Of a stretch of DNA of 40,000 bases, positions 8,505 through 16,076 are shown piece after piece (the stretch's first letter is position 1; every line of letters begins with the position of its first letter). Made by a program: the position numbers and the translations under genes. Location: contig NZ_JAQAGZ010000038.1 of assembly GCF_027533625.1 (NCBI RefSeq), positions 1 through 40,000 on the forward strand, written 5' to 3'. The DNA comes from Paenibacillus gyeongsangnamensis. GTDB lineage: Bacteria > Bacillota > Bacilli > Paenibacillales > NBRC-103111. The notes beneath the pieces are model-generated. The model did no database searches. It was not told the DNA's origin and saw only the letters and a program-made list of their open reading frames with translations.

Positions 8505-8798
8505 CTATTCCGTTGTGTAAGGCAGCAGAGCGACTTGACGGGAGCGTTTGATTGCAATCGTCAGCGCGCGCTGATACTTCGCGGAAGTACCGGTTACACG
8601 ACGAGGAAGAATCTTACCGCGCTCGCTAATGAACTTCTTGAGCGTTTCGATGTCTTTATAGTCAATGTGCTTGATTTTGTTTACTGTGAAGTAACAAACT
8701 TTACGGCGCTTGCCGCCTTTTTTGCCACGACCACCGAACTTTCTTTCGCCGCGCTCGCCGCGGTCTTCAGAACGTTCTCTTCTTTGTTGTTGTTCCAT
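8505..8798 (-). CDS. rpsR: 30S ribosomal protein S18
   Basis: The 97-residue protein has the S18 core (KVCYFTVNKIKHIDYKDIETLKKFISERGKILPRR, then TGTSAKYQRALTIAIKRSRQVALLPY). It is preceded by an Arg/Gly/Glu-rich extension of about 30 residues, longer than in E. coli but common in Paenibacillaceae. S18 forms a heterodimer with S6 on the platform of the 30S subunit. It is the third gene of the conserved rpsF-ssb-rpsR operon, 46 bases after ssb. It has Cys in KVCYF but no full zinc ribbon. Confidence 0.98.
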   Translation of the reverse strand: MEQQQRRERSEDRGERGERKFGGRGKKGGKRRKVCYFTVNKIKHIDYKDIETLKKFISERGKILPRRVTGTSAKYQRALTIAIKRSRQVALLPYTTE

Positions 8799-8844
8799 CT
8801 TCTTCAGTCCTTTCTACGTGGATTGTTCGCTGCTTCGCCGCTCC

Positions 8845-9333
8845 TTAGAACGGCAAATCATCATCGGAAATGTCAATCGGTTTGCCGTCATCCTGGAAAG
8901 GATCCTGGTTGTCGCGTCCGCCGCCGTATCCGCCGCCACGGTTGCCTCCGCCGCTATTTCCGCCGCCCTGATTCATGGCGCCGCTGCTCATGCCTTCTTC
9001 CCGGTTCGCACTATTCGCGGATTCCAGGAAACGCACGTTGTCTGCGATGACTTCCGTCACGTAGACTTTGCGTCCTTCATTGTTGTCATAGTTCCGTACT
9101 TGGATACGTCCTTCTACGGCGGCCAAACGGCCTTTGCGCAAATAGTTCGCACAAGTCTCGGCTAACTGACGCCAGGTTACAACCGGAATGAAATCCGCTT
9201 CCCGTTGTCCTTGGTTGCTGGAGAAAGGCCGGTCAACTGCCAATGTGAACTGGGTTACGGCTACGCCGGCTGGCGTATATCGCAGTTCGGGGTCTCGTGT
9301 AAGCCTTCCGATCAGAATCACGCGATTCAACAT
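8845..9333 (-). CDS. ssb: Single-stranded DNA-binding protein SSB
   Basis: SSB coats single-stranded DNA and recruits replication and repair proteins. The 162 residues comprise an OB fold (LNRVILIGRLTRDPELRYTP to about residue 110), a Gly/Asn-rich flexible linker with GGG repeats, and the acidic tip DDDLPF that docks partner proteins. The open frame continues upstream to 9375. GGGAGGGT with about 6 bases of spacing points to the ATG at 9333 (MLNRV), the family start. It sits between rpsF and rpsR, as in B. subtilis. Confidence 0.97.
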   Translation of the reverse strand: MLNRVILIGRLTRDPELRYTPAGVAVTQFTLAVDRPFSSNQGQREADFIPVVTWRQLAETCANYLRKGRLAAVEGRIQVRNYDNNEGRKVYVTEVIADNVRFLESANSANREEGMSSGAMNQGGGNSGGGNRGGGYGGGRDNQDPFQDDGKPIDISDDDLPF

Positions 9334-9403
9334 CGTCATACCCTCCCGGATGGGTTGCAACAAAGCTGTTGTCAACCGTAATTACGACACTTGCTTCAGG
9401 TTC

Positions 9404-9688
9404 TTAAGCTACGTCTTTAACGATCAGGTAACGAATGATTTCATCGGAAATCTTCATTACGCGGTCAAGCTCGGAAATCACTTCGTTGTTAGCGTTGAAA
9501 TGCACTAACACGTAATGACCGTCACGATGCTTGTTGATCTCATACGCAAGACGGCGCTTACCCATCAGGTCATGCTTCGTAATTTCGCCACCGTTGTTGA
9601 TGATGTTTTGGAACTTCTCCACCGTAACCTGAACCGCTTCTTGTTCCAGGTCCGGACGAATGATGTACATCACTTCATATTTGCGCAT
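9404..9688 (-). CDS. rpsF: 30S ribosomal protein S6
   Basis: The 94-residue protein starts MRKYEVMYIIRPDLEQEA, the S6 ferredoxin-like fold. It carries KHDLMGKRRLAYEINKHRDGHYV in the centre and ends VIRYLIVKDVA-like. The start is ATG 9688, set by AAAGGAGGT six bases upstream; the frame could extend to 9712 but without a better site. It is the first gene of the rpsF-ssb-rpsR operon. S6 pairs with S18 on the small subunit. Confidence 0.97.
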   Translation of the reverse strand: MRKYEVMYIIRPDLEQEAVQVTVEKFQNIINNGGEITKHDLMGKRRLAYEINKHRDGHYVLVHFNANNEVISELDRVMKISDEIIRYLIVKDVA

Positions 9689-9935
9689 GTTGTCACCTCC
9701 TTTTGGACTCACGGCCCCCGCAATCGGCTTGTACCGTCGGGAGCAAGGAGCGAGCAGGTCTTACCAAAACTCGCACCATAATACTATAGCAAAATTGTGA
9801 TTCGAAGGCAAGCAAAAGTTCCTGCGGCCATTCATTATCACTCCAGCTGCCGGGCTTCTGGTAATTATTAAGCCTCATGCTTCCCTCCGCGCTTGGAAAA
9901 CTAACGGTACACCAGCCAACAGGAGGTGACCTGCA

Positions 9936-10121
9936 ATGGGTGAATGGAGTCAATTCCGTCCGGGCGACCGGGCGCCGAATGACGGCGAGTACATGGAAGT
10001 CGGAGAAGACGCCTTCCATATGGGCGTCAATAATCCTAAGATCGTCAAGCTAAACAAGGGTGACCGTTTCCCGGCTACCAGCAATCATAACCGGAAGTGG
10101 AAGCGAATGTTCCGGGGCTAA
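9936..10121 (+). CDS. YjzC-like small protein
   Basis: The 61-residue protein (MGEWSQFRPGDRAPNDGEYM at the start; NPKIVKLNKGDRFPATSNHNRKW in the second half) matches the YjzC family of short Bacillales proteins of unknown role. It has a strong ribosome binding site CAGGAGGTGA seven bases before ATG. It is divergent from rpsF, with about 245 bp of shared upstream DNA. A GC-rich hairpin follows the stop. Confidence 0.8.
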   Translation: MGEWSQFRPGDRAPNDGEYMEVGEDAFHMGVNNPKIVKLNKGDRFPATSNHNRKWKRMFRG

Positions 10122-10130
10122 CTGCTGCTT

Positions 10131-10150
10131 CCCCCGCCCCGCGGCGGGGG
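10131..10150 (+). terminator. GC-rich hairpin after the YjzC-like gene
   Basis: A perfect 8-bp stem CCCCCGCC/GGCGGGGG with loop CCGC is followed by CCATTCTT. The weak T-run suggests partial termination, or a protective hairpin between the two + strand genes. Confidence 0.5.
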
Positions 10151-10173
10151 CCATTCTTAAAGGAGGCGCTCTG

Positions 10174-10428
10174 ATGCGTTATAAATATACATGGATGTTA
10201 ACCTTGTTCAGCGTCGCATTGTGCTTCATTCATTTCATCGGTCACGAAACGGATCCCGTGTACCTGCTGTTCTATGCGTTAAGCGTGCCTGCTTGGTTTT
10301 ATCCGCTCTTCCAATATACGAACATTAATCCCGTTCCGTTGTACTTGCTAACGATTCTATCCTGGGCCATTATAGGCTATTGTATCGACCGCTTATCTGT
10401 ACACCGGCGAACGCGAACCGAAACTTGA
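10174..10428 (+). CDS. Small membrane protein, unknown
   Basis: The 84-residue protein has about three hydrophobic segments (WMLTLFSVALCFIHFIG, VYLLFYALSVPAWFYPLF, LYLLTILSWAIIGYCI) and a basic tail (HRRTRTET). The start ATG at 10174 follows AAAGGAGGC. The open frame runs further upstream through the YjzC 3' end, which is unlikely to be coding. It is not recognised beyond being an inner-membrane protein. It ends before a clear terminator. Confidence 0.65.
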   Translation: MRYKYTWMLTLFSVALCFIHFIGHETDPVYLLFYALSVPAWFYPLFQYTNINPVPLYLLTILSWAIIGYCIDRLSVHRRTRTET

Positions 10429-10437
10429 ATCCGATCG

Positions 10438-10465
10438 GCCTCCAGAGCGTCCTGGAGGCTGTTTT
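10438..10465 (+). terminator. Terminator of the small membrane-protein gene
   Basis: The 8-bp stem GCCTCCAG/CTGGAGGC, loop AGCGTC, is followed by TGTTTT, ten bases after the stop codon. Confidence 0.85.
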
Positions 10466-10518
10466 CCACATGATCCAAAGAAAGCGGCTGCAAGCCCCGG
10501 GTCGTGTCAATGAACGGA

Positions 10519-11607
10519 TTACCGGCGCGCCCGGATCACGGACAGCATTTCATTCACCGGTAAAGCGTTAACAACCCTTCCATCGCGTCCTTCCGTTATT
10601 TCAGCCATGAACAAGGAGTTGTAGATCGCTTCTTCCGTGGCCTCCGCAACCGCCCGAAAACACTCGGAAATAAGCGGTCCGTCTTCACGTATGCATCTCC
10701 ATGCCAAAAATCCGGTTTCCGGCGTGTGTGGAATAAGGTTGCCGTTGCTGAATGCGATGACGATATCTCCGCTGCCGTGATGGGCGATGGAGCCGGTGCG
10801 AGCAAGGCCGAAACCGGCTCTTTTGGCGATTCTTTTCAACTGACGAGCGTCCATCGGCAGGTCCGTGCCAACGACAATCATGATCGAACCGTCGTTGTTC
10901 CCCCGTTCCTGCGATTTTGCTTGGAGGCAAGCCCCTACCGGATGGCCGAGGATAGTCAAATCCTTGCCGAGACCGAAGTTCGTCAGCACCAATACCCCGA
11001 TATGGTAGGCGATTCCTTCTACTGTCACCTGTCTGGAAGAAGTTCCGATCCCCCCTTTATAGCCAAAGCACACCATGCCGGTCCCGGCACCGACGGCCCC
11101 TTCCATAGCAGGCCGGTCAGTAGAAGTCCTTGCTTGTTTGATCGCTTCGACGGCATGCTCAGGCCGCACATGAAGGCCCCTCATATCATTCAAAAATTTG
11201 TCGTTGCATTCGCCGGTAACGACGTTTAACGAACCGTCCCGATCGCCAATCCCCTCATCCTGCGTCATCATGTATTGCAGCGCGCCTTCCGTCACCGCAG
11301 GAACACTGAATGTATTGGTCAACATAATAGGAGATTCGATGATTCCCAGCTCATTCACTTGAACCAGTCCGGTCGTTTTGCCGAAGCCGTTGATCACATG
11401 CGACGCGGCAACTACTTTTTCCCGAAAAGGATTTCCTTGATGCGGCAAAATCGCCGTGACCCCTGTTCGAATGCAGGCGTCGGGACGGTTCGCGTTCAAT
11501 GTCACGTGTCCGACCGCCACACCGGGAACGTCGGTTATGCTATTATGCTTCCCGGTTGGGAGCTGCCCGACGGTGAACCCATACTCGCGAAAACGTTTTT
11601 TGCTCAT
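10519..11607 (-). CDS. P1-family peptidase (DmpA/beta-aminopeptidase type)
   Basis: The 362-residue Ntn-hydrolase matches family S58, whose members cleave N-terminal D-, L- or beta-amino acids from peptides after autoproteolysis. The N-terminal ITDVPGVAVGHVTL is the family hallmark. The self-cleavage and nucleophile region is GGIGTSSR (about 185-192). The start ATG at 11607 is supported by GGAGAG upstream; a longer start at 11622 exists but overlaps that site. No signal peptide is seen, so it is probably cytoplasmic. It neighbours a serine beta-lactamase-like gene and a broken dipeptidase, all on the minus strand, suggesting peptide scavenging or detoxification. Substrate unknown. Confidence 0.9.
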   Translation of the reverse strand: MSKKRFREYGFTVGQLPTGKHNSITDVPGVAVGHVTLNANRPDACIRTGVTAILPHQGNPFREKVVAASHVINGFGKTTGLVQVNELGIIESPIMLTNTFSVPAVTEGALQYMMTQDEGIGDRDGSLNVVTGECNDKFLNDMRGLHVRPEHAVEAIKQARTSTDRPAMEGAVGAGTGMVCFGYKGGIGTSSRQVTVEGIAYHIGVLVLTNFGLGKDLTILGHPVGACLQAKSQERGNNDGSIMIVVGTDLPMDARQLKRIAKRAGFGLARTGSIAHHGSGDIVIAFSNGNLIPHTPETGFLAWRCIREDGPLISECFRAVAEATEEAIYNSLFMAEITEGRDGRVVNALPVNEMLSVIRARR

Positions 11608-11655
11608 CTGATCTCTCTCCATTGTTGTTTATAAGGTGAGCTGTCCTGATTAGCG

Positions 11656-12981
11656 TCAGTCCGGTTTCACTCTTGTCAGCATGCGGGAACCGTAAAAGGC
11701 AGCCCACGCTTTAGGCCCATCTTTGAAAAAGAAGCGGATCGGGTACTCTTTGTTTTCGATCACAAGCGTCGAGTCGGTGCTTGCCCGCAGCGTGAATACT
11801 TTGCCGTCGATTTCCGCTTTCGGCTTTTGATCATCGAGAAATATGGATACACAGCCGCCCTCTGCCGAACGGTACGTGCCAACGAAGGATTGCAAATGCT
11901 CAAGCGAAGCCTGGGCATGCGGCTCGATGCTGCTCTTTTGTTCCAATGGGAAGCCTAATGCGGTATTTACAGCGGCTAACCACATGTCATTTGCTGGCAC
12001 ATTCGCCACGTTCGTTAAGACAACCGCTACCAGACCTTCCTCAGGCACAAAGCCAAAATGGGACGATACCCCGGGCTGTGCGCCCCCGTGTTCGACCAAA
12101 CTCACGCCGGAATAATCGGGTGTTATACGCAATGCATAGCCGTAGAAGGTGTTTCTTCCAACCCGATGTACTGGCTTCCACATGTTATGGATTGCATCTT
12201 GACTCACGATGGAGCGGCCTTGAACCATGCCTCCATCGACATAACATTGCCCATATTTTAACAAGTCGAGCACATTCGAGCGAATCCCTCCTCCCACCTC
12301 GTAGTTCCCGAGCATGGGCCAAGGCACTTCTTCTAATACACCCGTTTCGCTGTTCTTCACATACGGTATGGAAACACGATCATATTTCGCCAATTCTTCA
12401 AAGCTGAACGTAGAGCGATGCATGTGCAGCCGTTCCAGAATGCGTTCCGTCATATATCTGCGATAAAGACGGCCGGTCAGCTGTTCAATGATCGTCCCCA
12501 GCAGCAGGAACGTATCGTTGCAGTAGCTGAAATATTGGCCTGGCTTGCCCAAAAGTTCATAACTCTCGGAAGCCATATAAGCCGGATGGTCGTTCAATCG
12601 GTTTAATACCTCATTGCGACGCATAGGCGGCAAACCGGTCGTATGGGAAAGCAAGTGATGAATTTTAACGCTTGCCGTATCTTCCAATCCATGAAGCTTG
12701 AACTCGGGTATGTAGCGGATCACTGGGTCGTCTAACGAAAGCTTGCCTTCATCCGCCAACTGCATGATAGCCAAGGCCGTAAACGATTTGGTGACCGATG
12801 CCGTTCCGAATATCGTATCCGGTGTGACCGGGTCTTTCGTTTCTATATCCCTTACGCCGAATCCCTTCTGATAAATGATTTCACCATGCTGCGAAACGGC
12901 GACTGCGGCTCCGGCAATCGACTCTTGCTTCATCAATTTCCCTACATAGGCTTCGAATATCGACCAACTCCGGTCGGACAT
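11656..12981 (-). CDS. Beta-lactamase-family serine hydrolase
   Basis: The 441-residue protein has the penicillin-binding/class-C fold. The nucleophile motif SVTK is at 62-65, the YxN-type motif SYCN at 152-155, and the third motif HGG at about 318-320. The C-terminal ~85 residues form a separate beta domain, as in many esterase/D-aminopeptidase members. No signal peptide is visible, unlike true beta-lactamases, so a cytoplasmic peptidase or esterase is more likely than antibiotic resistance. The start ATG at 12981 follows GGAGGTGCTGAC. It lies 48 bp upstream of the P1 peptidase and may be co-transcribed with it. Confidence 0.88.
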   Translation of the reverse strand: MSDRSWSIFEAYVGKLMKQESIAGAAVAVSQHGEIIYQKGFGVRDIETKDPVTPDTIFGTASVTKSFTALAIMQLADEGKLSLDDPVIRYIPEFKLHGLEDTASVKIHHLLSHTTGLPPMRRNEVLNRLNDHPAYMASESYELLGKPGQYFSYCNDTFLLLGTIIEQLTGRLYRRYMTERILERLHMHRSTFSFEELAKYDRVSIPYVKNSETGVLEEVPWPMLGNYEVGGGIRSNVLDLLKYGQCYVDGGMVQGRSIVSQDAIHNMWKPVHRVGRNTFYGYALRITPDYSGVSLVEHGGAQPGVSSHFGFVPEEGLVAVVLTNVANVPANDMWLAAVNTALGFPLEQKSSIEPHAQASLEHLQSFVGTYRSAEGGCVSIFLDDQKPKAEIDGKVFTLRASTDSTLVIENKEYPIRFFFKDGPKAWAAFYGSRMLTRVKPD

Positions 12982-13012
12982 GTCAGCACCTCCAGCTCCT
13001 TAGAGCGAAATA

Positions 13013-13946
13013 TTATTGAGGACGGCAGCGCAAAAAGTTATCAGCAGCAAACCCCCGAACTTCATCTTTCTTGTAATATTTTAATAGCTCATTGATCAAA
13101 TTTTGGCTTAGGGCGGCATTTTCCAGCTTCTCGATGGATTTCGTGATGCCGTAAAAGTCTGAACCGATCCCGATGTGCCTTACCCCGCCGAGCGAACAAT
13201 AATGATCGATATGCTTGATTAAATCGGGAATGGTCACGGTTTTGTTTTCACCCTTCTTGACAAAGCCCAAGGAATAAAACACATGGATCGTCCCGCCTTT
13301 CTCAAATATCGCTTTGGCCTGTTCGTCCGCTAGATTTCGCGTGTCGTCGCAGATCGCCCTGGCGTTGGAATGGCTTGAATACGGGTAATCCGCGAGCTCC
13401 ATCACATCCCAGAACGCTTTCTCGCTCAAATGGGCTACATCGGTTAACCGCCGCTGGGCGTTATTCAAACGTACAATCTCCTTGCCGAAGCCGGTGAGCC
13501 CTGCGCCGCGCGGCTCCCACACGCCATCCGCGGCCAAATTGGCGTTGTTCCAGGTCAACCCGACGGAAAGAACGCCAAGCCGATACAACATTTGAAGCTA
13601 GCGCAAGTCATTGCCGATAGCGTCAACGCCTTCCAGTATCAGCATGGCGCCGATCTCCCCTTCCCGAAGAAGGTCAAAATCGCTCCATTCCTTGATGTGC
13701 TTCATTTCCGGATTTTTCCCCAGCACATCCTCATAAAAGTAATGAATTTGGTCGAGCGCGACCTGAAGTTTTTGCTCGACTTTCACGGCCGGCGGAACGA
13801 ATATGGCGAAGCCTTGTGCCATGATCCCGCCCTGAAGCAAACGTTCTTTGTTCGCCGCAAGCTCATCTGAACAGCTGAATGTTAGCTGCCCATTCGATTT
13901 CCAAAGTTTCATAAGAAACATCGCAATGCGTATCGATAATGCACAT
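13013..13946 (-). pseudogene. Membrane dipeptidase (family M19), disrupted
   Basis: The reading starts at ATG 13946 (after GGAAAGGTGAG) with MCIIDTHCDV, the zinc-binding HxD start of renal-type dipeptidases. One extra T near 13916 shifts the frame; the rest, LMKLWKSNGQLTF onward, continues in the next frame. A TAG at 13600-13598 then interrupts the sequence in frame between VDAIGNDLR and LQMLYRLGVLSVGLTWN; a single base change from AAG would explain it. Downstream motifs are intact (SSHSNARAICDDTRN, HIGIGSDFYGI, end at 13013). Two independent lesions argue for a decayed gene rather than recoding. A fragment starting at 13591 could still be translated but would lack the N-terminal metal ligands. 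Confidence 0.88.
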
Positions 13947-13998
13947 AAGTCTCACCTTTCCTTGAAATGTTTACATTTCTTCCTTTATATCATATGTA

Positions 13999-14248
13999 TG
14001 GCGGAAAAAGTGGGATATGGCCTTCCTACGGCCGACTGCGAAGCGATCCTAATGAGGTCCATCCTCCGACGAACCTGCCGGGTACTCACCCGCTTTCCGC
14101 CAATAAAAAAACGACCCTGCAGGTCGTTGTTCGTTTTCGTATAAGTGGCAGAAAGAGTGGGATGCGGCCGCCCGGCGGCTGACTGCGAAGCGATCCTCAC
14201 GAAGCCCATCCTCCGACGACCCCCTCGGGTTCTCATCCACTTTCCACC
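13999..14248 (-). repeat. Two degenerate tandem copies of the tRNA-Ser unit
   Basis: Copy A (13999-14101) and copy B (14146-14248) repeat the tRNA-Ser at 14294 with a period of 147-148 bp. On the minus strand each starts with a GGAAAG-like acceptor strand and ends in TCTTTC(C/T)GCCA or TTTTTCCGCCA, like the real tRNA. The interior is rearranged: no standard anticodon arm is present and the T-arm is replaced by a hairpin (GGCC/GGCC in A, GCCGC/GCGGC in B). A and B share GTCGGAGGATGG and GATCGCTTCGCAGTC, which the tRNA lacks. They are probably tRNA pseudogenes; a small RNA is possible. Together with the tRNA they fill the ~510-bp gap 13947-14460. Confidence 0.75.
14102..14128 (-). terminator. 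Terminator after degenerate tRNA copy B
   Basis: The 7-bp stem AACGACC/GGTCGTT, loop TGCAG, is followed on the minus strand by TTTTTTT. It is a duplicate of the terminator at 14251, showing that the repeat unit is tRNA plus terminator. Confidence 0.85.
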
Positions 14249-14250
14249 TA

Positions 14251-14276
14251 CAATAAAAACGACCCGACAGGTCGTT
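14251..14276 (-). terminator. Terminator of tRNA-Ser
   Basis: The stem AACGACC/GGTCGTT with loop TGTCG is followed by TTTTTATT on the minus strand, about 18 bases after the tRNA CCA end. Confidence 0.88.
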
Positions 14277-14293
14277 GTTCGTTTTCGTATTAG

Positions 14294-14384
14294 TGGCGGA
14301 AAGAGTGGGATTCGAACCCACGCACGGCTTGCGCCGCCTAGCTGATTTCGAGTCAGCCCCCTTGGGCCTCTTGGGTACCTTTCC
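14294..14384 (-). tRNA. tRNA-Ser (anticodon CGA)
   Basis: The 91-nt class II tRNA has CCA encoded. The acceptor stem is GGAAAGG/TCTTTCC with one G-U. The anticodon stem GCTGA/TCAGC holds the loop CTCGAAA, hence anticodon CGA reading UCG. It has a long variable arm GCGGC-GCAA-GCCGT and the T-arm GTGGG-TTCGAAT-CCCAC. It is transcribed on the minus strand from the promoter at 14404-14436 and ends at the terminator at 14251. Confidence 0.97.
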
Positions 14385-14403
14385 GCAATAAGAAGAGACA
14401 AGC

Positions 14404-14436
14404 ATTATAATATCATGAGTAGTGTAATGAATGCAA
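14404..14436 (-). promoter_or_regulatory. Probable sigma-A promoter of tRNA-Ser
   Basis: On the minus strand, a -35 TTGCAT (14436-14431) and -10 TATTAT (14412-14407, overlapping a TATAAT) are separated by 18 bases, about 20 bases upstream of the mature tRNA. Confidence 0.6.
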
Positions 14437-14460
14437 GCTTTTTTTCATTATTCCATAATT

Positions 14461-14688
14461 TTATTCTGTCGCATCCGTCGGCGCCTCCGAAGCCGCCTCC
14501 GCCGAACGCAGCACCTTCTTCAGCTTGCTCTCGAACTTGGCCCTCGGGACCAGTACGCTGTGCTTGCATCCGACGCACTTGATCCGGATATCCATGCCCA
14601 TACGGATGATTTCCATCTCATTCGTACCGCAGGGATGCGGCTTTTTCATTTGCACGACATCCCCCAGACCATATTGCTTCTTCTCCAT
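14461..14688 (-). CDS. DUF951 family protein (YyzM-like)
   Basis: The 75-residue protein matches DUF951: GLGDVVQMKKPHPCGTNEME, then RMGMDIRIKCVGCKHSVLVPR. The Cys pattern HPCG…CVGC suggests a small metal-binding site, but only three Cys are seen. The start overlaps the stop of the upstream MscS gene as TGATG, so translation is probably coupled. The family is of unknown function and is usually found in this part of the Bacillales origin region. The acidic/Ala-rich tail after residue 60 is likely disordered. Confidence 0.88.
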   Translation of the reverse strand: MEKKQYGLGDVVQMKKPHPCGTNEMEIIRMGMDIRIKCVGCKHSVLVPRAKFESKLKKVLRSAEAASEAPTDATE

Positions 14689-15596
14689 CAGGATCCCATC
14701 CTCTCTGAACGTTGAAGCGTCACTACTCGCGGATTCGGTGTCTCTACGCCGTTGGCGGCGAAAGCTCTCTTGATCTCCGCGTACAGCTTTCGCTGCACGG
14801 CGGGTTGCGTATTCGCTTTACATTCCACCGTTACCCTCAGAGTTACTTCCGAAGCGCCGAGGGTTTGAATGCCGAGCACCTCCGGCGCTTTAATCATATC
14901 TATGCTATTCTCGTAATGCGCTTTAACCGTTTCGTCCAGCACTTTCATCGCTTTCTCGATATCGGCCTCATAAGCAATCGTCACATCGATCACCGCAATG
15001 GAGTTATACAGCGAGAAGTTCGTCACCTGGGAAATCGTCCCGTTAGGGATGATATGAACCTCCCCGGTCCAGCTCTTCAATCGGGTCACCCGCAGCCCGA
15101 TCTCCTCCACGGTACCCTTATAGGTCCCAGTCTGAATGACATCGCCTACTGCGAACTGATCCTCGAAAATAATGAAAAATCCGGTGATGACATCCTTCAC
15201 AAGGCTCTGGGCCCCGAAGCCGATTGCCAATCCGACAACCCCAGCACCGGCAAGCACCGGACCGAGATTTACGCCGAATTGAGCCAGAATCATCAGGATC
15301 ATAATAAAATTCACGGCATAGTTGGTGAAGTTCTCGAGCAGCTTCCCAATCGTCTTCGTTCTTCGGATATCGAGCTTCAAAGGATGCTTGTCACGTTCGC
15401 TGAGAATGTGCTGCAGCGCCTTCTGCACGATCTTCACCGTCAATCGTCCGACGATCAGAATCACGACGATCTTGATCAAGAGAATCAGGAGTCCGCCCCA
15501 TAAGGCCGGGTCGGTCAAGTTTTTAATCAGTTCATATTGAAAATTCTTCCAGGCGTTAAACCATTGATCTGTGTTTGCTTCAATCTTGTGCAGCAT
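14688..15596 (-). CDS. Small-conductance mechanosensitive channel, MscS family
   Basis: The 302-residue membrane protein has three N-terminal helices (about 35-55, 80-105, 110-130). The pore-lining TM3 is Ala/Gly-rich (GPVLAGAGVVGLAIGFGAQ). The MscS beta domain follows (FFIIFEDQFAVGDVIQTG…GTVEEIGLRVTRLKSWTGEVHIIPNG), with an alpha/beta C-terminal domain to residue 300. It forms heptameric channels that release solutes on hypo-osmotic shock. The start ATG at 15596 follows GGCAGGTGAT. Downstream DUF951 overlaps its stop; DUF3343 lies 19 bp upstream, so the three genes look like one operon. Confidence 0.95.
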   Translation of the reverse strand: MLHKIEANTDQWFNAWKNFQYELIKNLTDPALWGGLLILLIKIVVILIVGRLTVKIVQKALQHILSERDKHPLKLDIRRTKTIGKLLENFTNYAVNFIMILMILAQFGVNLGPVLAGAGVVGLAIGFGAQSLVKDVITGFFIIFEDQFAVGDVIQTGTYKGTVEEIGLRVTRLKSWTGEVHIIPNGTISQVTNFSLYNSIAVIDVTIAYEADIEKAMKVLDETVKAHYENSIDMIKAPEVLGIQTLGASEVTLRVTVECKANTQPAVQRKLYAEIKRAFAANGVETPNPRVVTLQRSERMGS

Positions 15597-15615
15597 AGGT
15601 AATCACCTGCCTATT

Positions 15616-15855
15616 TCAATTTATGCTAACATACTCATTTCCTTTTTTCAAAAAGATTCCGCGAATCTCGACCTTCTCTTCCGCAATGATATGGAGCACC
15701 TGATCCAGCGCCTCCTCCGGAAACTCCAGAGACAGCGCGCACCCAGCGGTAATTTGTTTCGGGGTGGGACACATGTCGTTCTCGATCTCCGCATATTCCA
15801 GGAGCATCTCCGCTCTCAATGCTTGTTGCGTTGAATCGAAAGCCATCAGCAGCAA
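15616..15855 (-). CDS. DUF3343 protein (putative Se/S-carrier-like)
   Basis: The 79-residue protein has the family motif CPTPKQITAGCALSL (about 29-43), with the redox-capable pair CPTP…GC. DUF3343 members are sometimes linked to sulfur or selenium transfer; a cysteine-desulfurase-family gene is encoded about 1.3 kb away, but on another transcript. A TTG start at 15855 is favoured because GGAGGAGG lies seven bases upstream; an in-frame ATG at 15846 is the alternative. It is the first gene of the DUF3343-MscS-DUF951 operon. Confidence 0.85.
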   Translation of the reverse strand: MLLMAFDSTQQALRAEMLLEYAEIENDMCPTPKQITAGCALSLEFPEEALDQVLHIIAEEKVEIRGIFLKKGNEYVSIN

Positions 15856-15947
15856 GGCGAAACCTCCTCCTCAAATTCGATACGAGTACGTATAAAACCT
15901 TCCTACCAACCGTATACTAGTAAAAACCAGAATATAGAAGCAGCACC

Positions 15948-16048
15948 AGGATAAACGGCTACGCCGTCCTTGTCTTACAAGGACCAGCGCGTTTATCAAG
16001 GTTGATGCGAAGCTATAAGTTGCCAATACTTATAAATTCTTATCAACT
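15948..16048. repeat. Structured intergenic repeat, copy 2 of 3
   Basis: This copy has the best-formed structure. The outer stem GATAAACG/CGTTTATC encloses hairpins CGGC-TAC-GCCG and GTCCTTGTCTTACAAGGAC. The second module is GTTGAT/ATCAAC around TATAAGT/ACTTATA. It lies between the divergent DUF3343 and yyaC genes, ending 15 bases before the yyaC ribosome binding site region. It is nearly identical to copy 3, with a few changes concentrated in loop positions. Confidence 0.9.
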
Positions 16049-16076
16049 GAAAAATCCCCACATTGGAGGCAAATCT

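Noticed and set aside
11656..12981. Antibiotic-resistance beta-lactamase
   Set aside because: The catalytic motifs fit the broad serine hydrolase family, but there is no signal peptide, and a C-terminal extra domain points to a peptidase or esterase.
13592..13602. Stop-codon readthrough or recoding in the M19 dipeptidase
   Set aside because: A second lesion (frameshift near 13916) is present and no recoding signal is seen, so decay is simpler.
13985..14405. Protein-coding frames of 118-138 codons over the tRNA-Ser region
   Set aside because: They translate the tRNA and its tandem copies; the internal amino-acid repeat simply reflects the 147-bp DNA repeat.
16002..16076. Longer yyaC start at 16002
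   Set aside because: The extension translates the intergenic repeat; the ATG at 16077 has a proper ribosome binding site and family start.
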